NCBI RefSeq assembly: GCF_000971985.1
Contig: NZ_LAQQ01000001.1
Span: 186,001 to 250,000 of the forward strand
Origin: Paenibacillus dauci
GTDB taxonomy: Bacteria > Bacillota > Bacilli > Paenibacillales > Paenibacillaceae
Direction: 5' to 3'
Length of the DNA: 64,000 nt
Shown: in pieces, positions 18,993 through 27,895 of the stretch
Numbering within the stretch: the first letter of the stretch is position 1
How the letters are laid out: the number at the start of each line of letters is the position of its first letter
The notes under the pieces: model-generated
Told to the model about the DNA's origin: nothing
The model's database searches: none
What the model saw: the letters and a program-made list of their open reading frames with translations, nothing else
Made by a program: the position numbers and the translations under genes

Positions 18993-20795
18993 ATGAGAAA
19001 TATAGTGAAGTATCTTATCCAAAATAAAAAGTTTGTTGGTTCTAACCTCATTAAAATTAATATCATTTTTATGATCATTTTTATTCTGAACATCATCATT
19101 GGTTTTGATTACATGGGGCATTCCTTTCAGGATAATTACCAAAAAGTGCGACAATCTGCAGATTTGAGAATTCAACTGCTTAATCTGGAAAAAGCACTGG
19201 TGGATCAGGAGACAGGGCAGCGAGGATTTCTCTTATCCAAAGATTCACAATTTCTGAAACCATTTGACCAAGGGACGGAAGATTATATCCGAGCTTCCGA
19301 AGCATTATTAAAAAATAGTGAAAACATAGAAGAAAACCCAAATATCCATCAAGACATCGTTCGATTGATCGAAACGGGCCAACGATGGAAGGTTGAATAT
19401 GGAGATCCGCAGGTACGTAAAGTGATGGCAGGTGGAACCATTACCGAAAAAGAGCTACTAAGAGGCAAGCAGAGTTTTGATACATTTCGTGACCAGGAAG
19501 CTGAGCTTATGAAATATGTTGAAGTTCTACGCGATGATCGACGAGAAGACATGTTGAATAGACTATACTATTTATTTGCTATTATTGGAGCTATCTTTAT
19601 CGGCATTCAATTTTTCATGCTGTATGTTCTTCAATCTGGACTAACCCGAATTACCCGGCCGATTATCGAACTGGATGATGCGGTCTCTTCTTACCAGTCG
19701 GGTCATATCCAGGCCAAGCTCCCTCAATATACAGAGCAGAACGAAATTGGACGACTTATTTCCAAGTTTGAAATGATGTCTGATGAAATGAAAAAAGAAA
19801 GACGTACGATCAAAGAAACCTATCGAATGATTAATATGGTGAATCAGGCTCGTAATCTGGAAGAGGTATACCGGATATCACTCGAATCAGTGGCAGCGCT
19901 TATCCCATGTGATCGGGTCTCCATCATTACCCAGAATGACAGTCGTCATTTCTCCATCAAGGCATTTATTCAGAGCGGTATGTTTACGCACAAAGATATT
20001 CCTTTGACGAGAGAAGCAATTGATATCTATGATCTGCTGCGAAGCGGTTTCTCTATGGTGCATGCAGATTGGACGACATATCGGGCAGAAGGTCCCATTA
20101 CCGATCAACTGTATGAGAACGGCATTCGTTCCTCCATGCATATTATTCTTAGAAAAGAAACGCGTGTAGTCGGATTGCTGAATCTGTTTGCGACAACAGT
20201 TAATCATTTCTCGCTTCAGGACAAAGAACAGCTGGAGCTGCTGTCTCCTATGATTGTTACGGCTATGGATAATGCAGTGGAGACAAACCGTATTCAGGAA
20301 ATGGCTCTTCACGATGCGTTGACTGGCTTATGGAATCGCCGATATTTTGAAGTGGTTCTGGAAAAATTGATCAAGCAGTATAAGCAGGAAGACCCTAGCA
20401 CTACCTTTAGCTTGATTTTGCTGGATGTGGATCGTTTTAAGGTGTTCAATGATACATGGGGACATTCCGAGGGGGATCTGGTACTGAAGCATTTGGCCAA
20501 ACTGCTTGAGTTCCAGGTTCGTCCCAGTGATATTCCTGTGCGTTATGGTGGTGAGGAATTTGCGATTTTGTTGCCGCACACACCGAATCGTGGAGGAGTA
20601 GAAGTCGCAGAACGAATCCGCAAGCAGCTGGAAATAGAGTCGCCTTCTCGCAAATATACGGTTACAGCGAGCTTTGGTGTAGCAGAGTGGCAAGAAGGTC
20701 TTACTGCGGCCGAGCTAATCGAAGCTGCCGATCAAGCGCTGTATCAAGCCAAAGAAGCAGGACGTAACCAGGTGATTGCTTATCCCAAGAGTTAA
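18993..20795 (+). CDS. Membrane diguanylate cyclase, CHASE3-HAMP-GAF-GGDEF
   Basis: 600 residues. First membrane helix about 22-42, extracytoplasmic CHASE3 domain 45-185 (LEKALVDQETGQRGFLLSKD is typical), second helix about 187-208, HAMP-like linker 210-262, GAF 280-425, GGDEF 435-597. The active-site motif is RYGGEEFAILLP, intact, with an RPSD inhibitory site five residues ahead. DALTGLWNRRYFE starts the domain. It should make cyclic di-GMP from two GTP in response to an outside signal and feel product inhibition. It stands alone between two terminators, and a motility-to-biofilm role is expected. Confidence 0.94.
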   Translation: MRNIVKYLIQNKKFVGSNLIKINIIFMIIFILNIIIGFDYMGHSFQDNYQKVRQSADLRIQLLNLEKALVDQETGQRGFLLSKDSQFLKPFDQGTEDYIRASEALLKNSENIEENPNIHQDIVRLIETGQRWKVEYGDPQVRKVMAGGTITEKELLRGKQSFDTFRDQEAELMKYVEVLRDDRREDMLNRLYYLFAIIGAIFIGIQFFMLYVLQSGLTRITRPIIELDDAVSSYQSGHIQAKLPQYTEQNEIGRLISKFEMMSDEMKKERRTIKETYRMINMVNQARNLEEVYRISLESVAALIPCDRVSIITQNDSRHFSIKAFIQSGMFTHKDIPLTREAIDIYDLLRSGFSMVHADWTTYRAEGPITDQLYENGIRSSMHIILRKETRVVGLLNLFATTVNHFSLQDKEQLELLSPMIVTAMDNAVETNRIQEMALHDALTGLWNRRYFEVVLEKLIKQYKQEDPSTTFSLILLDVDRFKVFNDTWGHSEGDLVLKHLAKLLEFQVRPSDIPVRYGGEEFAILLPHTPNRGGVEVAERIRKQLEIESPSRKYTVTASFGVAEWQEGLTAAELIEAADQALYQAKEAGRNQVIAYPKS

Positions 20796-20849
20796 TTGCA
20801 CAGAGCAATTTCAAGCACATTATTAGAAATGTGATCAGAGATAGTTATT

Positions 20850-20887
20850 AAAAAGCCCAGAGCGCACTTCATGCGTCTGGGCTTTTT
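20850..20887. terminator. Bidirectional terminator
   Basis: A 12-base GC-rich stem (AAAAAGCCCAGA with TCTGGGCTTTTT) with A-run and T-run. It separates the rightward cyclase from the leftward secreted repeat protein. Confidence 0.9.
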
Positions 20888-20914
20888 CAGATGATATTTT
20901 GAGTGATTTCGAAG

Positions 20915-21637
20915 TCATATGCCGTAGTTTGTTTTCAACCGATCATTGATCGCAAAGCTACCTGTGGAAGTAGAATAGATAATTTCATTTCCTGCGACAT
21001 TATCCTGGTCATAAATCCCTCCCAGTGTCCAATTCACAGGCATAGTGTAGCTGTTCGAAGTTCCTGTACTTTCATGGAAAACTTTAATACCATCGACAAT
21101 CCCCATATTCAAGGCAATTTCATTACCCGCTACACCGTCTAAGTCGGCGATACCTCCTGAAATAAGAATCCAATTGCTCCCCATAAAGTAATCTTTCATA
21201 GTGCCTGTATTGTCATGTAAGAATCTAAGCGTTCCGTTAATATTAAATACTACTTCGGCTCCCGGAATCCCGTCTGTGTCGGCAATTCCTCCTTTTAAAA
21301 GCCACCAATTACTATTCATAGGATAAGTACTAGTGATTTGGGAGGCGTCGTGTACGATTTTTACGGTACCGCTTACATTGAAAATTAGATCAATGCCTGG
21401 AGCTCCATTCGTATCTGCAGCCCCCATAAAATACCATCCGCTTCCAAGAGGGTATGTACGAGAGGTGCCATCGGACTCTTTAATTTTGATATTACCGTCA
21501 CTATTGTAGACGGTCTCAGCAGCTCCGTCACCGTCCGTGTCCCAACCACCCATTACTATATCCGATGCATAACTTCTCGGCATATAGGCGAACAGCAGTG
21601 TTGCTATTACCAATAAACTTAGTAAACTTTTTTTCAT
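20915..21637 (-). CDS. Secreted protein of five FG-GAP/VCBS-like repeats
   Basis: 240 residues. A Sec signal peptide (about 1-24, ending YMPRSYA) is followed by five tandem repeats of about 45 residues. Each opens with a calcium-site-like D-x-D-G-x-x-G-x-E motif (DTDGDGAAE, DTNGAPGID, DTDGIPGAE, DLDGVAGNE, DQDNVAGNE) and continues with an FN.NGT...H beta-strand pair and a Y.M..NW end. This suggests a small beta-propeller outside the cell. No catalytic residues are seen. A CTGGAGG site precedes the ATG. It is a single gene, so no partner is indicated; carbohydrate or surface binding is a guess. Confidence 0.82.
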   Translation of the reverse strand: MKKSLLSLLVIATLLFAYMPRSYASDIVMGGWDTDGDGAAETVYNSDGNIKIKESDGTSRTYPLGSGWYFMGAADTNGAPGIDLIFNVSGTVKIVHDASQITSTYPMNSNWWLLKGGIADTDGIPGAEVVFNINGTLRFLHDNTGTMKDYFMGSNWILISGGIADLDGVAGNEIALNMGIVDGIKVFHESTGTSNSYTMPVNWTLGGIYDQDNVAGNEIIYSTSTGSFAINDRLKTNYGI

Positions 21638-21757
21638 TAATCATACCTCCAGGTAGCATTTTTTTACGTAGGTCATTATTCTATACCCTATATGTAAATA
21701 CCTTCTTTATTTGAAAATAATTAGAAATATAAAATAAGCTACTAATGAGGAGGTGAA

Positions 21758-21922
21758 TTGAGATATCCCGTCTTTTCAGGAATCTCCTGCGTATTATTTG
21801 GCACGGTTCGATATCCAATAGGTAAATCTTATAGACGGCTGAATATCATAAGACAAACAATCCATGCTACAAACTCCCTTAGCGAAAAGATAGTTAATCC
21901 TGATAAGGGCTTCATCATCTAA
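21758..21922 (+). CDS. Possible small ORF (54 residues) upstream of kbl
   Basis: Starts at TTG 21758 four bases after a very strong AGGAGG box and stops at TAA 21920-21922; begins RYPVFSGISCVLFGTVRYP. No homologue recognised. The strong ribosome site is the only real support; a chance ORF is quite possible. A weak hairpin and T-run follow the stop codon. Confidence 0.3.
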   Translation: MRYPVFSGISCVLFGTVRYPIGKSYRRLNIIRQTIHATNSLSEKIVNPDKGFII

Positions 21923-21972
21923 GGATGAGCATTTTTCATTTACAGGAATAAGCAAAGAGATAAACAAAAATG

Positions 21973-22020
21973 TAGTAGCGATGTTTCCAGAAATGGAGAA
22001 GAAATCGCTACTATATTTTT
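21973..22020 (+). terminator. Terminator-like hairpin without an evident gene upstream
   Basis: Perfect 10-base stem (21973-21982 with 22004-22013), 21-base loop, followed by a T-rich tail. It could end a transcript that carries the small ORF at 21758-21922, or attenuate the kbl operon. Confidence 0.6.
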
Positions 22021-22029
22021 TATGTATTA

Positions 22030-22062
22030 ACTTTTTTGTCCGTACTGTGTGTACAAAAAAGT
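22030..22062. repeat. Inverted repeat in kbl leader
   Basis: ACTTTTTTGT (22030-22039) pairs with ACAAAAAAGT (22053-22062) around a 13-base loop. A -10-like TATAAT lies at 22117-22122, after it, so this repeat is more likely an operator or upstream terminator than part of the kbl message. Confidence 0.5.
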
Positions 22063-22166
22063 CGAAAGATGATACATTGAAATCAGCTTATCTCCTTTTA
22101 TGAAAGGGTTTACAAATATAATATGTCTCCTGTACAAGGACATTCGTATGCCGAGGAGGGAATAAA

Positions 22167-23357
22167 ATGTCTAGCCAAACACTGGACCAATTTTTGAGTA
22201 TGAACATTGAAGATCTAAAGACAAAAGGTCTGTATAACGTTATCGATACACTGCAGGGTGCAAATGGACCTGTGATTCGTATTGATGGAAAGTCCCTAAT
22301 CAATTTGTCTTCGAATAACTATTTGGGATTGGCAACCGATCACCGCCTGATCGATGCTTCGGTTAAGGCATCACAGACATACGGGGCAGGAGCAGGGGCG
22401 GTCAGAACTATTAATGGGACCATGGATCTTCATATCGAGCTTGAAGAGAAACTGGCCCATTTCAAAAAGACGGAAGCCGTTATCGTGTATCAATCAGGAT
22501 TCAACTGCAATATGGCTGCCATATCAGCGGTAATGGATCAGCATGATGCCATTTTATCCGATGAGCTAAACCACGCTTCGATTATTGATGGCTGCCGTTT
22601 GTCGAGAGCCAAGGTAATTCGCTTTAAGCATTCGGATATGAATGATTTGAGAGACCAGGCCAAAGCTGCCAAGGAATCGGGTCAGTATAACAAAATTATG
22701 GTCATCACCGACGGAGTATTCTCTATGGATGGTGACATAGCCAAGCTACCTGAAATCGTAAACATAGCAGAAGAGTTCGATCTGATTACTTATGTGGATG
22801 ATGCCCACGGTTCAGGCGTACTGGGAGCAGGTGCAGGAACTGTAAAACATTTTGGATTGTCCGACCGCATAGACTTTCAAATTGGTACGCTTTCCAAAGC
22901 GATCGGCGTTGTTGGCGGTTATGTAGCAGGTGAAAAACAACTGATCGAATGGTTGAAGCTGAGAAGTCGTCCGTTTCTATTCTCAACATCGCTACCTCCA
23001 GGTGCGATCGCTGCGTGCAGTGCTTCTGTCGACATTTTGATGAATGATACAGCGCTGATTGAGAAGCTATGGGAGAACGGCAATGATTTGAAAAAAGGAT
23101 TGAGCGAACTTGGATATGATGTAGGTCAAAGTGAAACACCGATCACACCTTGTATCATTGGCGATGAAGTAACCACTCAACAGTTCAGCAAACGGCTCTA
23201 TGAAAAAGGCGTTTATGCCAAGGCGATCGTGTTTCCGACTGTTCCAAAAGGGACCGGAAGAATACGCAACATGCCGACAGCTGCCCATACCAAAGAGATG
23301 CTGGAACAGGTGATCTCTGTTTATGAGAAAGTTGGTAAGGAAATGAAGCTGATCTAA
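22167..23357 (+). CDS. kbl: Glycine C-acetyltransferase (2-amino-3-ketobutyrate CoA ligase)
   Basis: 396 residues, near the usual 395-398. PLP-dependent alpha-oxoamine synthase fold. It splits 2-amino-3-oxobutyrate with CoA into glycine and acetyl-CoA, the second step of threonine breakdown. Seen: [17 protein letters not shown], the [13 protein letters not shown] loop, [24 protein letters not shown], and the PLP-lysine motif [22 protein letters not shown] precedes the ATG. The next gene follows at 37 bases and encodes the first step. Confidence 0.95.
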   Translation: MSSQTLDQFLSMNIEDLKTKGLYNVIDTLQGANGPVIRIDGKSLINLSSNNYLGLATDHRLIDASVKASQTYGAGAGAVRTINGTMDLHIELEEKLAHFKKTEAVIVYQSGFNCNMAAISAVMDQHDAILSDELNHASIIDGCRLSRAKVIRFKHSDMNDLRDQAKAAKESGQYNKIMVITDGVFSMDGDIAKLPEIVNIAEEFDLITYVDDAHGSGVLGAGAGTVKHFGLSDRIDFQIGTLSKAIGVVGGYVAGEKQLIEWLKLRSRPFLFSTSLPPGAIAACSASVDILMNDTALIEKLWENGNDLKKGLSELGYDVGQSETPITPCIIGDEVTTQQFSKRLYEKGVYAKAIVFPTVPKGTGRIRNMPTAAHTKEMLEQVISVYEKVGKEMKLI

Positions 23358-23394
23358 CTGCATTCGCGGGATTCTATTTCGGGAGGAATGTCTT

Positions 23395-24354
23395 ATGAAC
23401 AAGATTTTGGTGACTGGAGCACTGGGCCAAATCGGTTCTGAGTTAGTTGTTAAATTACGTGAGATCTATGGGGCAGATTATGTTATTGCTACAGATCTCA
23501 GATCATCAGCCCACGAAATTACCCGATCCGGTCCATTTGAGCTGCTGGACGTGACGAATGATAAGGCGATGTTCGAAATTGCCAAGCGGTACGAAGTGGA
23601 TACCATCATTCATCTGGCTGCGCTGCTATCGGCTACGGCAGAGGAGAAACCTCTGCTTGCCTGGAATTTGAATATGGGTGGATTAATGAACGCTCTTGAA
23701 GTATCCAGAGTACTCGGCTGTCAATTTTTCACGCCAAGTTCTATTGGAGCCTTTGGCCCTTCGACTCCAAAAGACAATACCCCGCAGGATACGATCCAGA
23801 GACCCAATACAATGTATGGGGTGAACAAAGTGTCCGGCGAACTGCTCTGTGATTATTATTTTCACAAATACGGTTTGGATACCAGAGGACTTCGATTCCC
23901 GGGTCTGATATCTTATATGACGCCTCCCGGCGGAGGAACGACGGATTACGCGGTGGAAATTTATTACGCAGCGGTGACGGCTGGCCGGTATACATCTTAT
24001 ATCGCCAAGGATACCAATATGGACATGATGTATATGCCGGATGCCCTGAATGCGATCATCGATTTAATGGAAACGGATTCATGTCGGCTGACGCATCGGA
24101 ACTCATTTAATGTTACCGCAATGAGCGTAGATCCGGAGGCGATTGCTGCAGCAATTCGAGAGGAGTTGCCTGGTTTTATCCTCGATTATGACGTTGATCC
24201 GAAGAGACAGGCGATTGCGGATAGCTGGCCGCATTCCATTGATGCGACGGCAGCAAAAACAGAATGGGGATTTCATGCTCGCTACGATTTGAAGGCTATG
24301 ACAAAGGATATGCTTTCAAAACTGAGCGAGAGACAAATTCTTCGCAAAGCGTGA
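23395..24354 (+). CDS. tdh: L-threonine 3-dehydrogenase, NAD-dependent epimerase type
   Basis: 319 residues of the short-chain (extended SDR) threonine dehydrogenase type, not the zinc type. Seen: the NAD motif TGALGQIGSEL, HLAALLSATAEEKP, and the catalytic pair in YGVNKVSGEL (Tyr-x-x-x-Lys), GGTTDYAVEIYYAA. It oxidises threonine to 2-amino-3-oxobutyrate, which kbl then cleaves. CGGGAGGAATG provides the ribosome site. Operon of two genes closed by a strong hairpin. Confidence 0.95.
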   Translation: MNKILVTGALGQIGSELVVKLREIYGADYVIATDLRSSAHEITRSGPFELLDVTNDKAMFEIAKRYEVDTIIHLAALLSATAEEKPLLAWNLNMGGLMNALEVSRVLGCQFFTPSSIGAFGPSTPKDNTPQDTIQRPNTMYGVNKVSGELLCDYYFHKYGLDTRGLRFPGLISYMTPPGGGTTDYAVEIYYAAVTAGRYTSYIAKDTNMDMMYMPDALNAIIDLMETDSCRLTHRNSFNVTAMSVDPEAIAAAIREELPGFILDYDVDPKRQAIADSWPHSIDATAAKTEWGFHARYDLKAMTKDMLSKLSERQILRKA

Positions 24355-24390
24355 AATGATTATGAATTCGCTATGTAAGGCGAGTAAAAA

Positions 24391-24455
24391 TATAAAAGAA
24401 GCTGTACTCAACAGGTTAGCGTTATGCGAACTTGTTGGATGCAGCTTCTTTTATA
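24391..24455 (+). terminator. Terminator of kbl-tdh operon
   Basis: Long hairpin. The outer arms TAAAAGAAGCTG and CAGCTTCTTTTATA pair, and inner arms CAACAGGT and ACTTGTTG pair with small bulges. T-run in the 3' arm. From here to 24661 only AT-rich leader sequence is seen. Confidence 0.85.
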
Positions 24456-24661
24456 CTATTTTAGCTGAACGAAGGAATTGGAATCCAAGTTTGTAAAGTT
24501 CAATATTTTGAACTTACCAGAGAACTCCATTAATACTCAGGTACATTTTAGGATAAGCTGTAACATTGTTGCAAAATTAACGTTATTTCATTATGAGTGT
24601 ATATTAGTGGAATTAAAAGAGGGAAGATGGAATTCTCCAAAAAAAGTTAAAGGAGTTTATT

Positions 24662-25423
24662 ATGAAAAAATCTGTGACCATAGCTAGTATTTCAGCTCTT
24701 GCTTTGTCATTTGGTATGCTTAGTATGCCAATATCAACTATAAGTGCAGCCAATAATAATTTTAATATGTCTCAATATTATATGCAGAGCGACAATATGG
24801 AGAAAAAAGCCGACAAGAGTAAGGTCGTAGTAAGGGATGGGGCTGTTACAATAACTGCTAAAAAGGTAGCCAACGAAGGGCCTCAATCCATTATTCTTCG
24901 TGATATTATAGTCACAAGTAATGAACAAACATACCCTATTACTATTGATGACTCTTTATCTGATATACGTTCACTTGAAGTATCTCCTAACAAAAAATAT
25001 GTAGCCATAGCAGGAAATGCTATGGATGGATCAAGATTGATCGTTTTAAATCTGACCGATGGCAAGTATAAATTAATCAATAATATTGTGAAAATGTTAA
25101 AAAACTCTCCTAATATTCCTTTTTGTAGTTGGTCACCAAATGGAAGTAAACTTGCTTTCACTTATGGAGATCCTGGAATCGGTAGAGTAGCAATTTATAA
25201 TCTCCCTGATGAGACATTCACTTATATACCTAGGGAAGTAAATCTTATTGGAGCTATCCATATGTTTTGGAGTAAGAAAGGGGATACTCTGGATTATGTA
25301 GGCGAATATAAACCATCCCAATATAAACTATATCGTTACTCATTAAATACGAAAAAGGTTAAAACCATAACTCAATTAACAGAAAAAGAAGTCGATAACA
25401 TTTGGGAATTAAATAAATTTTAA
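24662..25423 (+). CDS. Secreted TolB-like beta-propeller protein
   Basis: 253 residues, AT-rich gene. Signal peptide about 1-29 (ending TISAA). The mature part has TolB/WD40-like repeats: LEVSPNKKYVAIAGNAMDGSRLIVLNL, CSWSPNGSKLAFTYGD followed by RVAIYNL, and MFWSKKGDTLDYVGE followed by KLYRYSL. This suggests an incomplete propeller of about four blades. AAAGGAG lies before the ATG. Function unknown; it could bind a cell-surface partner. The base composition differs from the kbl-tdh genes just upstream. Confidence 0.72.
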   Translation: MKKSVTIASISALALSFGMLSMPISTISAANNNFNMSQYYMQSDNMEKKADKSKVVVRDGAVTITAKKVANEGPQSIILRDIIVTSNEQTYPITIDDSLSDIRSLEVSPNKKYVAIAGNAMDGSRLIVLNLTDGKYKLINNIVKMLKNSPNIPFCSWSPNGSKLAFTYGDPGIGRVAIYNLPDETFTYIPREVNLIGAIHMFWSKKGDTLDYVGEYKPSQYKLYRYSLNTKKVKTITQLTEKEVDNIWELNKF

Positions 25424-25488
25424 TAAATTGTATCTTTATAAAAAACACTTTTAAAAAGATAAGATAATTTGGAAATGAGGTAGATAGT

Positions 25489-25962
25489 TTGAATAGTGAA
25501 AATAAATTAGCTGAGCGCGCTTTGAAATGGTTTATAGAATCAAGTTATATCCTTATGCTATGTCGCTACAAGGGAACTTTAGTTGCTTCGGATCTCGTTG
25601 AAACGCATCGTTTTGAATCCTTATTACATCCAATAGTTCAAAGTCATGCGTTCTTTTTACGAAATGGTAATGTACCAGAACGATTCCCAATGGTATTAGG
25701 TTTACAAAAATTAGCTTATTTGAAAGATGATAGCTTGACACTAGAAGATCTGCAACTGACTCATATTGCAATGGAATCTCTTCCTTTTCTAATTGCAAGT
25801 GACTATGAAGATTTAAGAACATATACGTATTCTATTTTCCATTTTATGAATGAGGAAGACTATATCGATAGATTTAATGCTCACTTAAATAAACTAAGAT
25901 GTGTGGAAGAAAGAGAAGGGTTTCTCTCGTATGATCGTTTTAAGCAAATCACTTCACTTTAA
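25489..25962 (+). CDS. Hypothetical protein
   Basis: 157 residues, family not recognised, no signal peptide or membrane segment. TTG start at 25489 after a GAGGTAG box. Composition is helix-rich with several aromatic and charged residues (LAERALKWFIESSYILMLCR at the start). AT-rich like the two flanking genes, 65 bases after the upstream one. It may belong to an imported segment; no function can be given. Confidence 0.6.
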   Translation: MNSENKLAERALKWFIESSYILMLCRYKGTLVASDLVETHRFESLLHPIVQSHAFFLRNGNVPERFPMVLGLQKLAYLKDDSLTLEDLQLTHIAMESLPFLIASDYEDLRTYTYSIFHFMNEEDYIDRFNAHLNKLRCVEEREGFLSYDRFKQITSL

Positions 25963-26071
25963 ATTTATATTAATTGGATTTTTGTTCATAATAAAATTAT
26001 TATGTAACTTAATGTTTTTTTGGCGTCTCTAAATTGTGTCATATTACATTAAATAGAGGAGAATAAAGAAG

Positions 26072-26971
26072 ATGAAAAAGTTACTTGCATTATTAGGGGT
26101 CACGACAACCCTGCTTTGTGGAAGTGCAACTTCAGCCATGGCAGCTTCAGATTATGTGCAACGACCTATTCCGGTAAATGTAAACGGACAATTTGTACAA
26201 ACAGATGCAAACCCGGAAAAGATTAATAATCGTATTCTCGTGCCTATACGTGCACTCTCTTCCTTAGGACTTGAGTACAATTGGAATGGTGATACGAAAA
26301 CCATTTCGATTACAAATGCAGATAAAAATCAGGTCAAGGTCACTTTAAATAGTAAAACAGCATGGAGTAATGAGAAGAAACTTACACTTGATGTACCAGT
26401 TCAGATGAGACATGGGCGCGTCTATGTACCGATTCGTTTTGTAAGTGAGGCTTTCGAATCTCACGTTCAACTGGAGCCGGTTCGCCAAATTCTATTCGTC
26501 ACTTCTGGCAACAACATCAATGCAAAAGTAGATGAAGCCGGAAAGGATTTAAAAACAGAACGCCAAACAGCTATCTCACTTCCGATCCAAGCCAATTTTA
26601 AATTAATCAATTCTCCCCAAGAATCGTATGCTGGAGAAGCGTATACGTTTCCTGCCGGTCAAGCTGATCAGTATACGTATACTGATCAGCGCACTGCAAC
26701 CATTGTAAAAATTAAAGATGGAAAAGCGATAGCGGTAGGTCAATATTCGTACGGAGCTCTAGCTGATTTTTCAGCAGTAGCAGGAGAAATAAAAACCAAT
26801 ACAGATCCTGTACTTCGTCCATTTATAGCCGATCCAGTTAGTTTTCAAATAGAACCTTCAAACGAAATAAACGCTTTCTATATAGATGAAAAAGGAAATA
26901 ATACACAGCTAAAAAACGGAATCCCCAAAATTTATACTGATTTGATTGTAACTCTCCCTAACAATAAATAA
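26072..26971 (+). CDS. Secreted protein with copper-amine-oxidase-N (stalk) domain
   Basis: 299 residues. Signal peptide about 1-25 (ending SAMAAS). Residues 35-145 form a Cu_amine_oxidN1-like domain, a wall-associated stalk module common in Paenibacillus: VNVNGQFVQTDANPEKINNRILVPIRALSSLG and GRVYVPIRFVSEAFE. The C-terminal half (about 150-299) is a separate unassigned domain. An AGAGGAG site precedes the ATG. No oxidase activity is implied by this domain alone. A perfect 28-base palindrome lies within the gene. Confidence 0.85.
   Translation: MKKLLALLGVTTTLLCGSATSAMAASDYVQRPIPVNVNGQFVQTDANPEKINNRILVPIRALSSLGLEYNWNGDTKTISITNADKNQVKVTLNSKTAWSNEKKLTLDVPVQMRHGRVYVPIRFVSEAFESHVQLEPVRQILFVTSGNNINAKVDEAGKDLKTERQTAISLPIQANFKLINSPQESYAGEAYTFPAGQADQYTYTDQRTATIVKIKDGKAIAVGQYSYGALADFSAVAGEIKTNTDPVLRPFIADPVSFQIEPSNEINAFYIDEKGNNTQLKNGIPKIYTDLIVTLPNNK
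26663..26690. repeat. 28-base perfect palindrome inside a coding region
   Basis: The 14 bases 26663-26676 (GCTGATCAGTATAC) are followed at once by their reverse complement at 26677-26690. It encodes ADQYTYTDQR in frame. No gap or mismatch. Confidence 0.9.
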
Positions 26972-26977
26972 AAAAAG

Positions 26978-26997
26978 ACTCCTGAGAGATCAGGAGT
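26978..26997 (+). terminator. Short hairpin after stalk-domain gene
   Basis: ACTCCTGA (26978-26985), GAGA loop, TCAGGAGT (26990-26997), with a preceding A-run but only a short T-run after it. Weak rightward terminator. Confidence 0.6.
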
Positions 26998-27104
26998 TTG
27001 CAGTTCATAGATTTCATAAGCATGTTCATTTACATATCTATCCCAAATTTCTACTTTAAAGTGTTTTTTTCTAACAATGAGAGTTAAATTAAGGAGATGT
27101 ATAT

Positions 27105-27740
27105 ATGGAAGTAGGAATTTTAGGAGTCGTTCATGATGATGCATTGAGATTCCAGTACGATTTGACGCTTGAAGTAATTAAAGAATTAATTCTAGATTTC
27201 GATCCGGATGTAATATGTGGTGAGGTATTACCAACCAGTTTTGAGAAATACAAAAAAGATTCAGATAATAGAGGATACTGGGGTGAACCCCCAAGTGAGT
27301 ATTATGAATTAATTTTCCCAATATGCAACCAACAAAAAATTAAGTTTGTTCCAATAGATTGGGTAGAATTAGATATATGGAATGATTTTGATCCTCTACG
27401 AGACTATAGTGGCCTTGAAAAAGAACATTTAGAAAAAGAATTGGATATTTGGTGGGAAAAACAAAAGGAAGCAGCCACTAAAGGAGAAATTCCATTTAAT
27501 ACAGTTGCCTTTGATACTGTTACTAAGCAAAAGTATCAGTGGTTAAAGAAACTTGATCAAAATTCGCATTTTATTAGATGGGAGTGTAGGCATTTGATTA
27601 TGTTACAACGCATAAGAAATGCAATAAAAGATAATCCGAATGGGAAAATTCTATGTATTGTAGGCGCTGATCATAACCATATACTTAAGGAAGAATTAAA
27701 TAATCTAAAAGATGTTCAAATTATATATCCACTGAGATAA
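27105..27740 (+). CDS. TraB/Tiki-superfamily-like protein
   Basis: 211 residues, cytoplasmic. The pattern resembles the TraB/ChaN/EreA-like superfamily: N-terminal GVVHDDALRFQYD with an early His, then DFDPDVICGEVLP (conserved Glu), a central acid-rich helical part, and the C-terminal RWECRHLIMLQRIRNAI plus ILCIVGADHNHILKEEL with the late His. Such proteins include metal-dependent hydrolases or heme-binding proteins, so function is open. AT-rich gene, AAGGAG site before the ATG. It stands alone before a strong terminator. Confidence 0.5.
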   Translation: MEVGILGVVHDDALRFQYDLTLEVIKELILDFDPDVICGEVLPTSFEKYKKDSDNRGYWGEPPSEYYELIFPICNQQKIKFVPIDWVELDIWNDFDPLRDYSGLEKEHLEKELDIWWEKQKEAATKGEIPFNTVAFDTVTKQKYQWLKKLDQNSHFIRWECRHLIMLQRIRNAIKDNPNGKILCIVGADHNHILKEELNNLKDVQIIYPLR

Positions 27741-27819
27741 AATCCTGCATAATGTAGCATTGGTGCAGATGTTCCATAATTCGATAGATAACTACTCTAA
27801 TATCGGAATACTATGTAAT

Positions 27820-27868
27820 AAAAGCAGAATGTCCCTCCTGAAGATGGAGTGGGACATTCTGCTTTTTG
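27820..27868. terminator. Bidirectional terminator
   Basis: Perfect 16-base stem (27820-27835 with 27851-27866), with inner CTCC/GGAG pairing, A-run and T-run. It serves the rightward gene at 27105 and the leftward hydrolase gene at 27896. Confidence 0.9.
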
Positions 27869-27895
27869 GTTTTCTATTCTTATAACAAAGTAAAC

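Noticed and set aside
21638-22166. T-box or glycine riboswitch ahead of kbl
   Set aside because: No AGGGTGGNACCGCG T-box core and no tandem glycine aptamer pattern visible.
24478-24687. 69-residue frame ahead of the TolB-like gene
   Set aside because: No ribosome site, overlaps the start of the next gene and shows no recognisable features.
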